Assembly (NCBI GenBank): GCA_009731375.1
Contig: BJOX01000366.1
Coordinates: 230,346-294,345, forward strand
DNA from: Paulinella micropora
Taxonomy: Eukaryota > Cercozoa > Imbricatea > Euglyphida
Length of the DNA stretch: 64,000 nucleotides
Direction of reading: 5' to 3'
Numbering within the stretch: the stretch's first letter is position 1; each line of letters opens with the position of its first letter. The notes under the pieces were generated by a model, which searched no databases, was not told where the DNA came from, and saw only the letters and a list, made by a program, of their open reading frames with translations. The translations under genes and the position numbers were made by a program. This document shows, in pieces, positions 49,464 through 63,835 of this stretch.

Positions 49464-49978
49464 CTCTTCGTCTGTCTTTTTAGTTCTCTCTTCTGCTTTT
49501 TCGCGTGTTTCTCTCGCCACTTCATCTTCTTCTCCTTGTCCATCTTGTCCCAGTCTTTAGGCTTCTCTATTGTAACTCTCGTGCGTGGCCTAACTTTATG
49601 GATTACAGTACTACCCTGTCTTTTCTTCTGTTCTTCTGACTGTGTCTCTGCCTCTGACTCTGTCTCTGACTCGGTGTCCGGTGTGTCCTCCGACTCCGGC
49701 TCCTCTGGCAAATCCCTCTCCTCTAGATCCATCGCCTCAGCGTGGTCATAGGGGTACTTAACCTTTGCTCTTGCGGGGTTGGCGAAGGCTAGCTTCACAT
49801 ATTCCCCGTGCCAGGCACTGATGCCTTCAGCATAGTTTTCTAGCTTGTACCTAAAGTCAGAGTAACCTCTATTGTTTCCCTCCAAGATGGGTATTGCACT
49901 CAACGTCTGCTTTAGTGAGAAGCTGACTCCCTTATCGGCCTCAAGGCTCATAACCTTTGAGCAACTCAGAATGCTCAT
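49464..49978 (-). pseudogene. Copia gag, N-terminal part (right of the PLV)
   Basis: Starts at ATG 49978 and reads 171 codons plus two bases up to the PLV end. IPILEGNNRGYSDFRYKLEN is the conserved opening of copia Gag proteins (L-x-G-x-N-[YF] ... W/F), followed by an acidic Glu/Ser/Thr stretch and a basic helical stretch rich in KKMKWREKHAKKQKREL. In the present sequence the frame runs into the viral inverted repeat and stops at 49349. Confidence 0.85.
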
Positions 49979-50350
49979 TTAGAGAGGCCTTTACCGACTC
50001 CTTTCAGAGTCCACCGGTCCTGTGTCTCTAATATAGTAACCAAAGTAAGGGAAGGCAATTCAATAAAGTGATTTCTGACAACTACAGACGACACGTCGCA
50101 AAACTAAGATAAGCGTAACGGAACTTTCAAACAAGGTGGAGGGAAGATTTGAAATATAATGACTGTGTCCCTACTTATCTAGAAATTTTTACTAGACTGA
50201 TTAAGTTAATACTGCCACTAGAGTGGCAAAGTATAGTGTCCACTGTATCACTAAATAATAAAGTGGAACTAGATCTATCCGTCCTTGTCATCGGACAAAT
50301 TAAACTACCCAGGTAACGGTAATTCCGGGTAACGTCGGAAACGAAATAGG
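49979..50350 (-). other. Copia leader and probable 5' LTR
   Basis: Non-coding on the minus strand upstream of gag. It should hold the primer-binding site and the 5' LTR. With the 3' LTR lost there is no second copy to define it. The similarity to the Gypsy-1 3' region begins at about 50355. Confidence 0.5.
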
Positions 50351-50359
50351 AATAATGCT

Positions 50360-50464
50360 TTTCTCTTTTCTCCTTTTCCTTTTTCTGAGACAAGTCACTA
50401 ACCAATCGTTAGTCACTCACTCTGTACGCAACTCTACTCAACCGTTAGGTCTGAGGGGGGGAGC
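50360..50464 (+). other. Gypsy-2 3' end, right part, with polypurine tract
   Basis: CACTCACTCTGTACGCAACTC and CAACCGTTAGGTCTGAGGGGGGGAGC match the sequence before the Gypsy-1 3' LTR. This shows that the DNA right of the copia/PLV insert is the missing end of Gypsy-2. Confidence 0.85.
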
Positions 50465-51114
50465 TATCAGACTGAGCACTTTAACGACCTGCCAAAACCA
50501 CTACCGTTGACATTTTACTGTTTTTGACCGATCCGTTAGATTGAAGGCTCCTCTGCACGACGTTTCGACTTCACTAACTAGCTTTCGATTTCGTCCAGGA
50601 ATGACTTCAAACGATCATATAGTTTAATCAAAGTTCAAGTTTTACAGCAATTGCCATTTTCCCCTTCTCCATTGCCTTTTTCCACGACTCTGATTTCCCG
50701 AAAATCACAATTTAGGTGAATTTTGGGAACACAGTCAAGAGAATCGAAAAATCATTTTGCAGCACAATCTAGGTTTTCACATTAATTACTTAGAGAGATT
50801 TCCCAAATGAAAATCTCGGACTTCCACTTGAACACCAATGACTTGAACCTGCAGCCACCTTCAAGTACATTGCTCAGTGTACATTTAACTTCAAGTGTCG
50901 TCTAACAGCTACTCACAATCTACGTTCAACCAAGATCGTACTTTGCAAACCAAGTCTGCAAACCAGTAGAAATCAACGTAAATAAGCGAAGTCACCTCTC
51001 AGCTATTTACTGGTGTTTCACCTACTCTTAGGAGTTATGGCTGTTTGCAGCCATAGAGTCTTTTAATAAGAGTTCGTTGTGTATTTATCCCTTGGGGTTG
51101 TATCCAAACTCACA
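50465..51114 (+). repeat. Gypsy-2 3' LTR
   Basis: Matches 14935-15562; followed by GATA at 51115-51118, the partner of GATA at 14931-14934. Confidence 0.9.
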
Positions 51115-51118
51115 GATA

Positions 51119-51941
51119 CACTTGAATTGTAGTAACATGTATTGAGGCTACTTAGAGTCAGGCTGTTACTTGAATCATAGTAAACGTTACTCGTCAGTAA
51201 TTATAAGTTATTCCACGATGGTAACAATTTAACTTCTAGTATTTGTTGAAGACGGTCTGAGATGATTACTTCATCAATATATGAAGCACTCAACACGGAT
51301 CAGTCGAGAAATTCAGTTAGTCAAGGTGGGTTTTCAGAACTTTATGGGTGTGAGTGGATTTCTGTAAAAAGTGTCACCATCATGTTACATCACTCAGGCT
51401 ACACGTTCCGACCTTCAAGCTTGCAATCGGTCTCAGCCGTGACTTTTTATCAGTTCTGGATGCTTGTTCCTCAGTTTTTTGTTCGTTTGTTTGGTCGGTT
51501 GTTTCTTTGTGTGTGAGCCGGAGTTACGCTTGTCGCTTTCTCATTAATATTAAATTTCATACTGACATGAATCCGAACTGAGTCTGATGGTTAGTGTGAG
51601 TACATGACAGTGAGAGTAAATATATACAAAAGGTGGTTTGGTTGCAAAGGCATGCAGATACTTAGTTTCAACATGAATTCGTGGAACATTCAAGTGGGAT
51701 GCAACTTTTGTGCGCAACCTTAACAAAATGGAAAAGTACCGTTCATCCTCACGAAAGCCAAGGCTATCACCATTGTAAGAAAACACATGCGACTGTAAAA
51801 TCCTGCCATAGGATCACGGGTGTCTGCGGTTCTAATAATATTTGTATGTGCACAAATCTCACAGCGCAGATTACGTGGTTGAAGCAGCGGTTTTCACATG
51901 AAATCGGTCAGAGTCAAATGGCATCAACGAGGAAAAATCTT
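51119..51941. other. Intergenic region, no gene recognised
   Basis: Non-repetitive sequence right of Gypsy-2. Short open frames occur on both strands, but none has protein-like features or neighbouring splice signals that I can support. Confidence 0.5.
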
Positions 51942-52199
51942 TCAGTGTGAGAAGACTGTCAAAGCAGCTATCTCCAAGCCAACACCGGGCAGAAGCCACG
52001 CAGGCAGTCCACTGAGCCCACCCACCACTCCCCCCACCAGAAAACTCAGGGAAGCCGCCATACCAAGGTTGGCGGAAAGCATGGCTTTTTGGGAGCCACT
52101 GTCAGACATCATGGCGTTGGGCATGAAGGTCAAGAAGCCAAGCGCCACCCCTGTGCCGCCGATGGCGAGACCTTTGGCCACGTGAAGTACTACAGCCAT
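51942..52199 (-). CDS. Small hydrophobic membrane protein (host)
   Basis: 85 residues from the ATG at 52199. Just upstream on the minus strand is TGTTTGCACAG at 52236-52226, a good 3' splice site, so the coding part seems to lie in a second exon after a 5' UTR intron. The product has Gly/Ala-rich hydrophobic segments (LAIGGTGVALGFLTFMP and AASLSFLVGGVVGGLSGLP, then LLPGVGLEIAALTVF), so two or three membrane helices. It ends ...TVFSH. No family recognised. A 3' intron cannot be excluded. Confidence 0.5.
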   Translation of the reverse strand: MAVVLHVAKGLAIGGTGVALGFLTFMPNAMMSDSGSQKAMLSANLGMAASLSFLVGGVVGGLSGLPAWLLPGVGLEIAALTVFSH

Positions 52200-52389
52200 T
52201 TGCCTTGTTGTCCCAGCACGTCGACCTGTGCAAACACACATAGGAAAAAATTCTAAGAAATCAGCAAAACGTTGACCGTAATTGCCGGTGAAAGTTGGCG
52301 GAAATAAATTAACAGCTATGAGAATTGTCGTAATGTGAACTATCGCTTGGTGATGGACTTACACCATAGAGGTCAAATGAATTGGGCCC

Positions 52390-52657
52390 CAGTATGTATG
52401 TATGTATGAATGTATGTATGTATGTATGTATGCATTTATGTATGTATGTATATATGTATGTATGTATGTATGTGTATGTATGTGTGTGTGTGTGCATGTA
52501 TGTATGTATGTATGTATGTATGCATGCATGCATGTATGTATGTACGTATGTATGTATGTATGTATGCATGTATGCATGTATGTTTGTATGTATGTATGTA
52601 TGTGTATGTATGTATGTGTATGTATGTACATATGTATGTATGTATGTATGTACATTG

Positions 52658-52688
<31 letters not shown>

Positions 52689-53118
52689 GTATGTATGTAT
52701 GTATGTATGTATGTGTGTGTGCATGTATGTGTGCATGTATGTGTGTATGTATGCATGCATGCATGTATGTATGTATGCATGTATGTATGTATATTTATGT
52801 ATGTATGTATGTATGTATGTATGTATGTATGTTTAAGAATGTATGTATGTATGTATGTATGTATGTACGTATGACATATGTATGTATGTATGTACATATG
52901 TATGTATGTATGTATGTACATATGTATGTATGTGTGTATGTATGCATGCATGTATGTATGTATGTATGTATGTATGTATGTATGTACATTGTATGTATGT
53001 ATGTATGTATGTATGTATGTGTATGTATGTATGTATGTATGCATGTATCTATGTATGTATGTATGTATGCATGCATGTATGTATGTATGTATGTGTATGT
53101 ATGTATGTTGTATGTATG

Positions 53119-53149
<31 letters not shown>

Positions 53150-53250
53150 CATACATATGTATGTATGTATGTGGGTAGGTAGGTAGGTAGGTAGGTAGGT
53201 AGGTAGGGGTAGGTAGGTAGGTAGGTAGGTGGGTATGGGCAGGTGTTTTA
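52390..53250 (+). repeat. ATGT/GTAT and GGTA microsatellite
   Basis: About 770 bases of interrupted TATG repeats followed by GGTA repeats. All long Met/Tyr/Cys/Val or His/Thr/Ile/Tyr frames here on either strand are artefacts. Confidence 0.96.
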
Positions 53251-53526
53251 ATGTATGTATACATGCGTTTGTATACGTGTGTACATATGTATGAGCTCAG
53301 TACTCTTATTGTCTACTGTATAAAAAATAAAATGTGTATATTTGGTGACATCAGTTGCAGACATCAGTTGCAGATGTCCTGACATGCACGGGCGACGCCA
53401 TAGGGCTCGATTTTCCGTTTCCTACTTCGGATTTCCAGGTGTTCATGAAGATAGTGTCAAAGGGAGGAAAGCGAGCGAACGAGTCAGCGAGCAGAGACGA
53501 TACTGAACCTTTTTACAGATGCACTA

Positions 53527-53561
53527 TAAATTTTGTTTGCAAGTCTTGCAAACAAAATTTA
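53527..53561. repeat. Perfect 16-bp inverted repeat with 3-base loop
   Basis: TAAATTTTGTTTGCAA, GTC, TTGCAAACAAAATTTA. It lies about 390 bases upstream of the zinc-motif gene exon and could be part of its promoter region or 5' intron; it is long enough to extrude as a cruciform. Confidence 0.85.
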
Positions 53562-53950
53562 CAGGAATAAAGTTCGGATCGCAAGGATAGGATGACTTCA
53601 AATTCAATTCTGAAATTGTTAGTACTACGGTTACTCGGTTAGTCATGTTTTGTGTTGTCTGGTTTGGGAAAAAACCTTCGTTCGAGAGGGACAGATCGGC
53701 CCGCGCACATGAAACGTGCAAAACAAGTGCCTTTTTCGGTTTTTTGCAGGGAACAGACGCGTGTCAACATCCCCTGCCCACACACATCTCAACTTGCCAC
53801 GCCTCTACAAAAGTACAATATCCACTTTCAACTTTTTCCACTGACATTGCGTCTTGTGATCTTGCGAATGCACAACACCCTCAGATGACATTCTAAGCAT
53901 GTTCTATCTTCTTTCCTGTTCTTGTTTGTTCCTTTGCAACAGGTATCAAG

Positions 53951-57875
<3,925 letters not shown>

Positions 57876-58740
57876 AGGCTGCAATGGAGGAGTTTAGATT
57901 CTACAGCTAGAAGATTTCGAGATGATGGAAGATTCGTGACAGAAGTATGTGCTAAACAAGAAAAAACTGTTGTACTAGTAAGTTTATTAACAATACATTT
58001 TACGCAAACACTTAAAAAATTTAGCAGTCAAGAGAATACTTGCCACTAGTAGCAATTGTAGGCATCACCCCCCGGATAGCCGGTAAAAAGTGCCCTTTTT
58101 CCAGTATCGTTTGTCCGGATTGTACCTAATGACATTTTATTCGTGGTCTGTTGCAGTTTTCTTTTTTTGCTGCACTGAGCTAATATATTATTAATATAAC
58201 GAGACATCATTCTCTTTTTTTGAGGCCCGTCGGATTGTGTTTGGTTGTATTACAGACTTTTTCTACGAGCTATCGCTGGAGGCATTATTAATACATTAGC
58301 GGGATTCCACTGCACCAGGCTGATTTCTTTCTGCACTGCCACACGAGCAACAGAACGAACTTGAATTTCAAGTTCACTGACCTGTCTCACACGGGGACGT
58401 CAGACAAAAACAAATACTTCAACACATAACCCTCATAGCAATGGACATTAATGAGACACTTTCTACTCAGTTATGTCCATACTATGATTACTAATAATTA
58501 TCCCTTAGTATTAGTTGATTCTGTTATTAGTATTATTAGTTGTTAATACAGTCAATTGTAGTACTTATCCTGGTACTGGTGGCACCAGCTTTTTACCATT
58601 ATCATTTTTTACCCATATCTGTACGTTACATACGTCAATTCTGGAAGGTACATCTTTTGTGACGTCGGCAGTTGGACTGGCGGGAATTGTTTTAGTATTA
58701 ATATTGTTAAATTCTTCGAGTTTGGACTCTTGAAGTCGCA
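57876..58740. other. 3' flank of the zinc-motif gene, no further gene
   Basis: AT-rich 3' UTR and intergenic sequence. Open frames are short and not protein-like. Confidence 0.5.
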
Positions 58741-61075
58741 AGCCGGTAGGAGGGGGACGCTCCGAGTGCCGGTTTAAGACGGGAAGTTGAAGCGTTTGCG
58801 GAGGTTTTTGTCCATTGGGTTATGGGCCTTGGAGCGTTACTGTGCAACGCCGGATCACAGACGAAGACCTTCGTTCAAGGGGTGTCACGGGGGTCTACCT
58901 TAAGTGACCCCTTTCAGAAAAGCGCGCATTTTGAATTGCCCAGCTGTGCCTACAGCTGATCACTGTAGACACTTCCCACGCTCTGTCTGCTTAGCAGGAA
59001 GGCAGAAGGACAAGACTGACAGTAGTCGGTTGCTCATTAAAGACGTTAAGGTTGCTGTGGGCAGTGGGGTGCAATCTGAAAGGTGTCGGAGTCTGTTTTT
59101 GTTCCATGTACCGTGGTTGTGTTAAACGTGGTTTTCCTTGTGAAGGAGGACCCACGGACACAACAGTTGCATTGCACAGACTTACAAAGTAGCTATAGGG
59201 TTGCCTTTTAGTGCTGGTGTAGGCAGAGAGGGAATAGCTAGTCTGCTCTCTGTCTGTGGTGTTTATCTGTGCTTTGCTGTCTTATCCATTCTGTGGTTTG
59301 GACCGCAGTCCCTAGGTGGGTGAAATAGCCTCTCGCTGAACCCTGATATACCAGGGGCCTCCTAGTATCACCCTCATCAGACTATAGTTACAACATCTCA
59401 CATACTGCTTGTGCCTTTGCTGTGACTTGGTTAAGAGTGAGAGGGAGGTGTGGTAAGACTGTGTGCTCTGTAAAGCCGTGCATTGGACACTTGGTTAGGA
59501 GCGTTAAGTGACTGTTTAGGTGGTTGTACGAAAACAACTACAAACCTTAGTGGGTTGGCAAACTGACTTTGCAAATAGGACTCTTAGTGGACGGAAAGCT
59601 GTCGTAAGTGGTAGCTGAGGTAGTCTCTGTGGAGTCTGAGTGAAATAGTCAGTGATAGCACATGTAGGTGAAGAGAGAGAGCATAAAGGGAGGTGTGGCA
59701 GCTTAAAGCACTATACTGTGTAGAGTGTGTGTGAGCCTGTTGGTGTCCTTTGAAGTGTCCTCTCTGTGTGGGCGTGTGTGTGGTTGCTTGCCTGTGTCTG
59801 TGCCATCAGAACAGAGTGAGCAAGGTGTGATTCTATCTCTATTTTACAAGTAGAGAGCATAGCTGTGTGCTGTGTGAGAGAGTGTGTGAGGTGGGTGTGT
59901 GTCTGGGCAAGACCGACGGTAGTTAGAAATGGCTACTAGCAAGACAGATAACAAGATCACATTCTCTGGTAAACAAGCATGGGTTTTGCTTCATAGACAA
60001 GTAGTCCAAAGCTGCCATGCTAAAGCTCCTAAGGAAGTATTACAAGGTACAGCCACCCATAAGCAATACGTTCACAGGGAGAACGTACTCGGAATACAGC
60101 TACGGGGTAGGGAAGTGCCTGCATTTATTCTAGCTTGGGAACAAGTGGCCGATCTTAATAGTTGGGCAGACTTAGACGATGACTTGGTAATGGAATACTT
60201 TTAGGACAAGACAAAGGGACCTACACGTGTGTGGCCGATGCCCAACACAAAATCGTCTGCTCAAAACGTAGATGAGGCGTTAGGGGCAGCTGAAGGAAAG
60301 AAAACCCCAATCAAGCTTTATAAAACGGTGTTCGGTAGTCCGAAGGAGGAGGAAGCCGCTGAGCTTGAAGAAGGAAAGGAAGAAGGAGATGAAAACCGTA
60401 ACACTCCCGACCTCTACTAGTGGGTATGCTAGCACTGACAAACCTAGGCTGTCAGCTGGGGGCTCAGACTTAGAGGGCGACGGCAAGAGTGGGGCCTCCC
60501 GAGGACAGACGGACCCCTCTAAGGTCAAAACCCCACTAGGGGGTGCTGATCATGCTCGCGCACTGACACGACAGGTGATGGCCTATGACGCTAGCATACT
60601 TGAAGAGATGAGCAAGCAAAGGGAAAGAGTGTTCAATATCATTTATGATATGCTCGGTGGTGAGGCCAAGAGCCTAGTGCGTGACTTAGCCAATCCGGAA
60701 AGTCTGACCTTTGGTCAAAACCCAAAAGCTCTATGGGATAGGTTGCAAGCCCGGTATAAGAAAGCCGACTCAGCCGACGTCCAGGATAAGGTGAAGGAGC
60801 TGAACGACTTCCTCTTTACTAGCAAGCAGCAGTACTTCGGACAGTGCGTTGACCTGAACGTTAGGAGAGACTGGTTGGCAGACTACGGCCAAGCCCCAAC
60901 CGATAACCGGCTTCAACAGATAGTGAAGGACGCTTTAGTGGGTCCAAAACAGTCTGACTCTAGAGTGAAGAAAGCATGGCAGGTATGGGTGGAGATGGCC
61001 GAACTAAACCGGAAGCAGTTCAAATGGGACTTCGCCAAATGGTGGAAGTTTGTGGTCTCGGCCCACTTGCAGTAC
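58740..61075 (+). mobile_element. Copia-like element, 5' part only
   Basis: A GC-richer stretch, probably LTR plus leader (about 58740-59928), is followed by a gag gene on the plus strand. At about 61050-61075 the sequence changes into a host gene on the opposite strand, so pol and the 3' LTR are absent. The left boundary is approximate, as no second LTR exists to define it. It differs from the copia element at 24477-50350 in its gag sequence. Confidence 0.5.
59929..61070 (+). pseudogene. Copia-like gag, broken
   Basis: Begins ATG at 59929 with FSGKQAWVLLHRQVVQSC. A TAG at 60202 interrupts the frame, which stays open beyond it (SSAQNVDEALGAAEGKKTPI). A frameshift near 60400 then leads to a helical Gag-like domain: QRERVFNIIYDMLGGEAKSL, PKALWDRLQARYKKADSADV, KVKELNDFLFTSKQQYFGQC and RLQQIVKDALVGPK. 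The W-x2-L-x(2,3)-Y...V-x2-L pattern is that of copia Gag proteins (UBN2/DUF4219-type). It would form the element particle. The TAG might be a read-through codon as in some retroelements, but the later frameshift argues for decay. Confidence 0.65.
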
Positions 61076-62027
61076 CCAGGCCCGCATCTCAGCCAGCACG
61101 GCCTTCTTTAGCTCGTGCGCCCCGTCTTTCATCCTTTCCACCAGAGCCAAGATTTTCTCTTGGTCTTCCTTCTTGAATGCCTTCGCCTTCTTCACGTCGA
61201 TTTTCGACAGTGAGCCTAAGATAGAAGAGAAATCCTCCACCAGCGCCTTTTCGAAATCCTTGGCCTCGGTGGGAGAGAGACATATTTCAAACATGGATTC
61301 GGTAACCCGCGTGCAGAAGATTTCCCATAGACACCATGAGCGAGTCAGGAGCAGAGGGTTCCTCCAGGGGGACAGAATCAACACCGTGCGGCCAATCGTC
61401 TGCACGTTCTCCCGGAACGCCTCGAACCAGAAGTCCGGATCCACCGTGGAGATCTGGTGCTGATTCACTGTGAAAAATTCAAACCAAAGAAAGGTCTGAC
61501 TTCTCACGTCTTTGTCGGGCCAGTGAGCAGCGATAGCCTCCACCACTTGCTTGAAGGTGTACTTCCACGCGTGGGAAAGAAACACAGTGGCGGTCGCCAC
61601 GCCGGCGCGGTCTTGCGGGTCCTGTGACCGGGCCAGCAGCTCCACGTAGGAGCATTTCTGGTCCGCGGTGGCAGGGCTTGACCAGATGGCGCACCACGTC
61701 GTCAGTGGTGGCGCCCGCAGCCAAGGAGCCCGCGGCCTCCCAGCGCTGGTACGTGGCCAGCAGCAGCGACACCGACACACCGAGCTTCGGGATCGGGGAG
61801 CTCGCCTGCTTTGCCTCGTGCGGTGCTGGGCGATGTGGCGATGTGGCCGCGGCGGCGGCGGCCTGGCAGGTCAAGGTCTCTGCTCCCATCACAGGCGCAA
61901 CAGCAGGCTTGGGCGATGCGCACATGTCACATGCGGAGACGTCGCTGCCGTTCAAGCAGGTGCACTGAATTCATGCCCACTGCTCGGCCTCGGCCTGCAT
62001 ACGTACATACATACATACATCCATCCA

Positions 62028-62061
<34 letters not shown>

Positions 62062-62937
62062 ACATAACCTAACATAACCTAACATAACTAACATAACTAA
62101 CATAACTTACTTAACAAAACACGCACAACAGAACAAAATACAACACAACACAACATAACATAACATGGCATAACATAACATAACATAACGTGAAATAAAA
62201 TAACATATAACATAACAAAACATAACATAACATAACAAAAAATAACATAACAAAACATAACAAGACATAACAAAACAAAACATGACATAACACAACGTAA
62301 CATAATATAACATAACATAACATAACACTCTAACATACATTCATACATAACCACATGATGCGTGCCAAGATACGCATACCAATCACACCAACACAAACAC
62401 AATTATCAACATACACATGCACATGGAACACATAAGCATAGCACCCAAAAAACACATACACACATGTCCAACGCACACCATTTTCATAGCCCAGAACAAA
62501 ACCAGACACAGATTCACTTTCAGCCATATACGTATATCACATCGCCTCGAGGTCGGGGGAAAGACCACAGGCCCAACAGCAGCCGCGGTTACGCCCGGTG
62601 CCATCGCGGCGGCAGGCTTGGGTGATAAGTACACGCCACATGCGGCGGCGTTGCTGCCGTTCACATACGTGCACTGCAGGCAAACCCACGGCTGTAACAC
62701 CCACTTTAGATGTCTCAGCGATGCGCAACGCCGGGGCTGCGGCAGGCTTGGGCGATGCGCACATGTCACACGCCAAGGCGTTGTGGCCGTTCAAGAACGT
62801 GCAGCGAACGCATGCCCACTCATTGGCCATGTACGGCTCCTGTCGCGCGCTCTCTTGCTCCTCCCTGCGCTTAAGAGCCTCCTCCTCCTGCACTTGGCGT
62901 TGTCGCTCCTCCTGCTCTCGGCGCTTACGAGCCTCCT
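61060..62937 (-). pseudogene. Host gene with RanBP2-type zinc fingers and TIR-like domain, decayed
   Basis: Minus-strand pieces in order: a Glu/Arg coiled coil (RREEQESARQEPY) then zinc finger 1, WACVRCTFLNGHNALACDMC (62820 region), a good RanBP2-type W-x-C-x2-C-x3-N-x6-C-x2-C. Finger 2 (WVCLQCTYVNGSNAAACGVY, about 62690) has its last Cys replaced by Tyr. Finger 3 (about 61960) has TGA at its first Cys. Then GVSVSLLLATYQRWEAAG, a one-base shift near 61670, and a domain with VFLSHAWKYTFKQVVEAIA, FFTVNQHQIS, IGRTVLILSPWRNP and TRSWCLWEIFCT, resembling the TIR-like 'SHAW' domains seen in algal signalling proteins. The 3' end is cut by the copia-like element. Three lesions mark it as a pseudogene. 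Confidence 0.6.
61990..62340 (+). repeat. ACAT and CATAA microsatellites
   Basis: CATA repeats (62000-62060) followed by pentanucleotide CATAA/CTAAC-like repeats to about 62330, inside the region of the decayed zinc-finger gene (probably an intron). Confidence 0.93.
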
Positions 62938-63620
62938 CTATTCATGCATGTATGTATGTATGTATTTATGTATGTATGTATGTATGTAGGTAGGTAGGTA
63001 GGTATACATGTATGTATTTATGTATGTATGTATGTATGTATTGCATTGCTTGGCTTTGCTTGTACGCACGCATGCATGCATGCATACATACATACATGCA
63101 TGTATGTATGCATGCATGCATGCATGCATGCATGCATGCATGTATGCATGCATATGCATGTATGTATGTATGTATGTATCTATGCATGTATGTATGTATG
63201 TACGTGTATGTATGTACGTGTGTGTATGTATGTATGTATGTATGTATGTATGTATGTATGTATGTGTGCATATGTATGTATGTATGTAGTATATATGTAT
63301 GTATGTTTGTAAAAAGATGGAGATATATGTATGTACGTATGTACGCATGTATGTATGTATGTATGTATGAATGTATGTATGTATGTTATGTATGTACGTA
63401 TGCTATGTATGTCATGGTATGTTATGTATGTTATGTCATGTTATGTACGTTATGTATGTTTTGTCATGTTATGTATGTTATGTATGTATGTATGTATGTA
63501 TGTGTATGTATGTATGTATGTATGTAGGTATGTAGGTATGTATCTATGTATGTATGTATGTATGTATGACATATGCATGTATGTATGTATGTATGTACGT
63601 AAGACATATGTATGTATGAC

Positions 63621-63651
<31 letters not shown>

Positions 63652-63835
63652 TGTATGTATGTGTATGTATACATGTATGTATGTATGTACATTGTATGTA
63701 TGTACATATGTATGTACATATGTATGTACATATGTATGTACATATGCATGTATGTATGTATATATGTATTTATTTATTTATTTATTATTATTATTATTAT
63801 GATTATTATTATGATTATTATTATGATTATGATTT
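62938..63835 (+). repeat. ATGT/GCAT microsatellite with TTA tail
   Basis: Interrupted ATGT repeats with GCAT variants up to about 63765, then TTTA and TTATTATGA repeats to 63835. It resembles the block at 52390-53250 in composition. No gene. Confidence 0.95.

Larger units (their letters stand above)
24477..50350 (-). mobile_element. Ty1/copia-type element, 3'-truncated, split by the PLV
   Basis: On the minus strand the order is gag (49978 down to 29340, interrupted by the PLV), protease, integrase and reverse transcriptase. Integrase before RT is the Ty1/copia order. Reading stops at 24482 in the first residues of RNase H (KSRTGYVILWGG), so the rest of RNase H and the 3' LTR are missing. The right boundary, about 50350, is placed where gypsy-like sequence resumes. 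A single 5' LTR probably lies in 49980-50350, but without a second copy its limits cannot be set. No target duplication could be confirmed. Several frameshifts show that the element is decayed. Confidence 0.8.
14935..51114 (+). mobile_element. Gypsy-2: Ty3/gypsy-type LTR retrotransposon split by nested insertions
   Basis: The 5' LTR is 14935-15562 and the 3' LTR 50465-51114; the flanking GATA copies (14931-14934 and 51115-51118) are a perfect target duplication. So one element spans the whole stretch, although its body is interrupted between about 24477 and 50350. The rightmost part, 50360-50464, matches the end of the Gypsy-1 body plus polypurine tract. Coding order is gag-like regions, RT, RNase H, integrase. 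Integrase lies after RT/RNase H, which is the Ty3/gypsy order. The LTRs differ by several indels, so this copy is older than Gypsy-1, and several frames are broken. Confidence 0.87.

Noticed and set aside
52309-53264. Very long open frames of Met-Tyr-Val-Cys or His-Thr-Tyr-Ile on both strands
   Set aside because: Translation of the ATGT microsatellite in every frame; no start context, splice signals or composition of a real protein.
58515-59125. Short plus-strand frames between the zinc gene and the copia-like gag
   Set aside because: No domain, low protein-like character and no splice support; probably intergenic and LTR sequence.
62097-62402. Cys/Tyr/Met-rich minus-strand frames
   Set aside because: Artefact of the CATAA pentanucleotide repeat.
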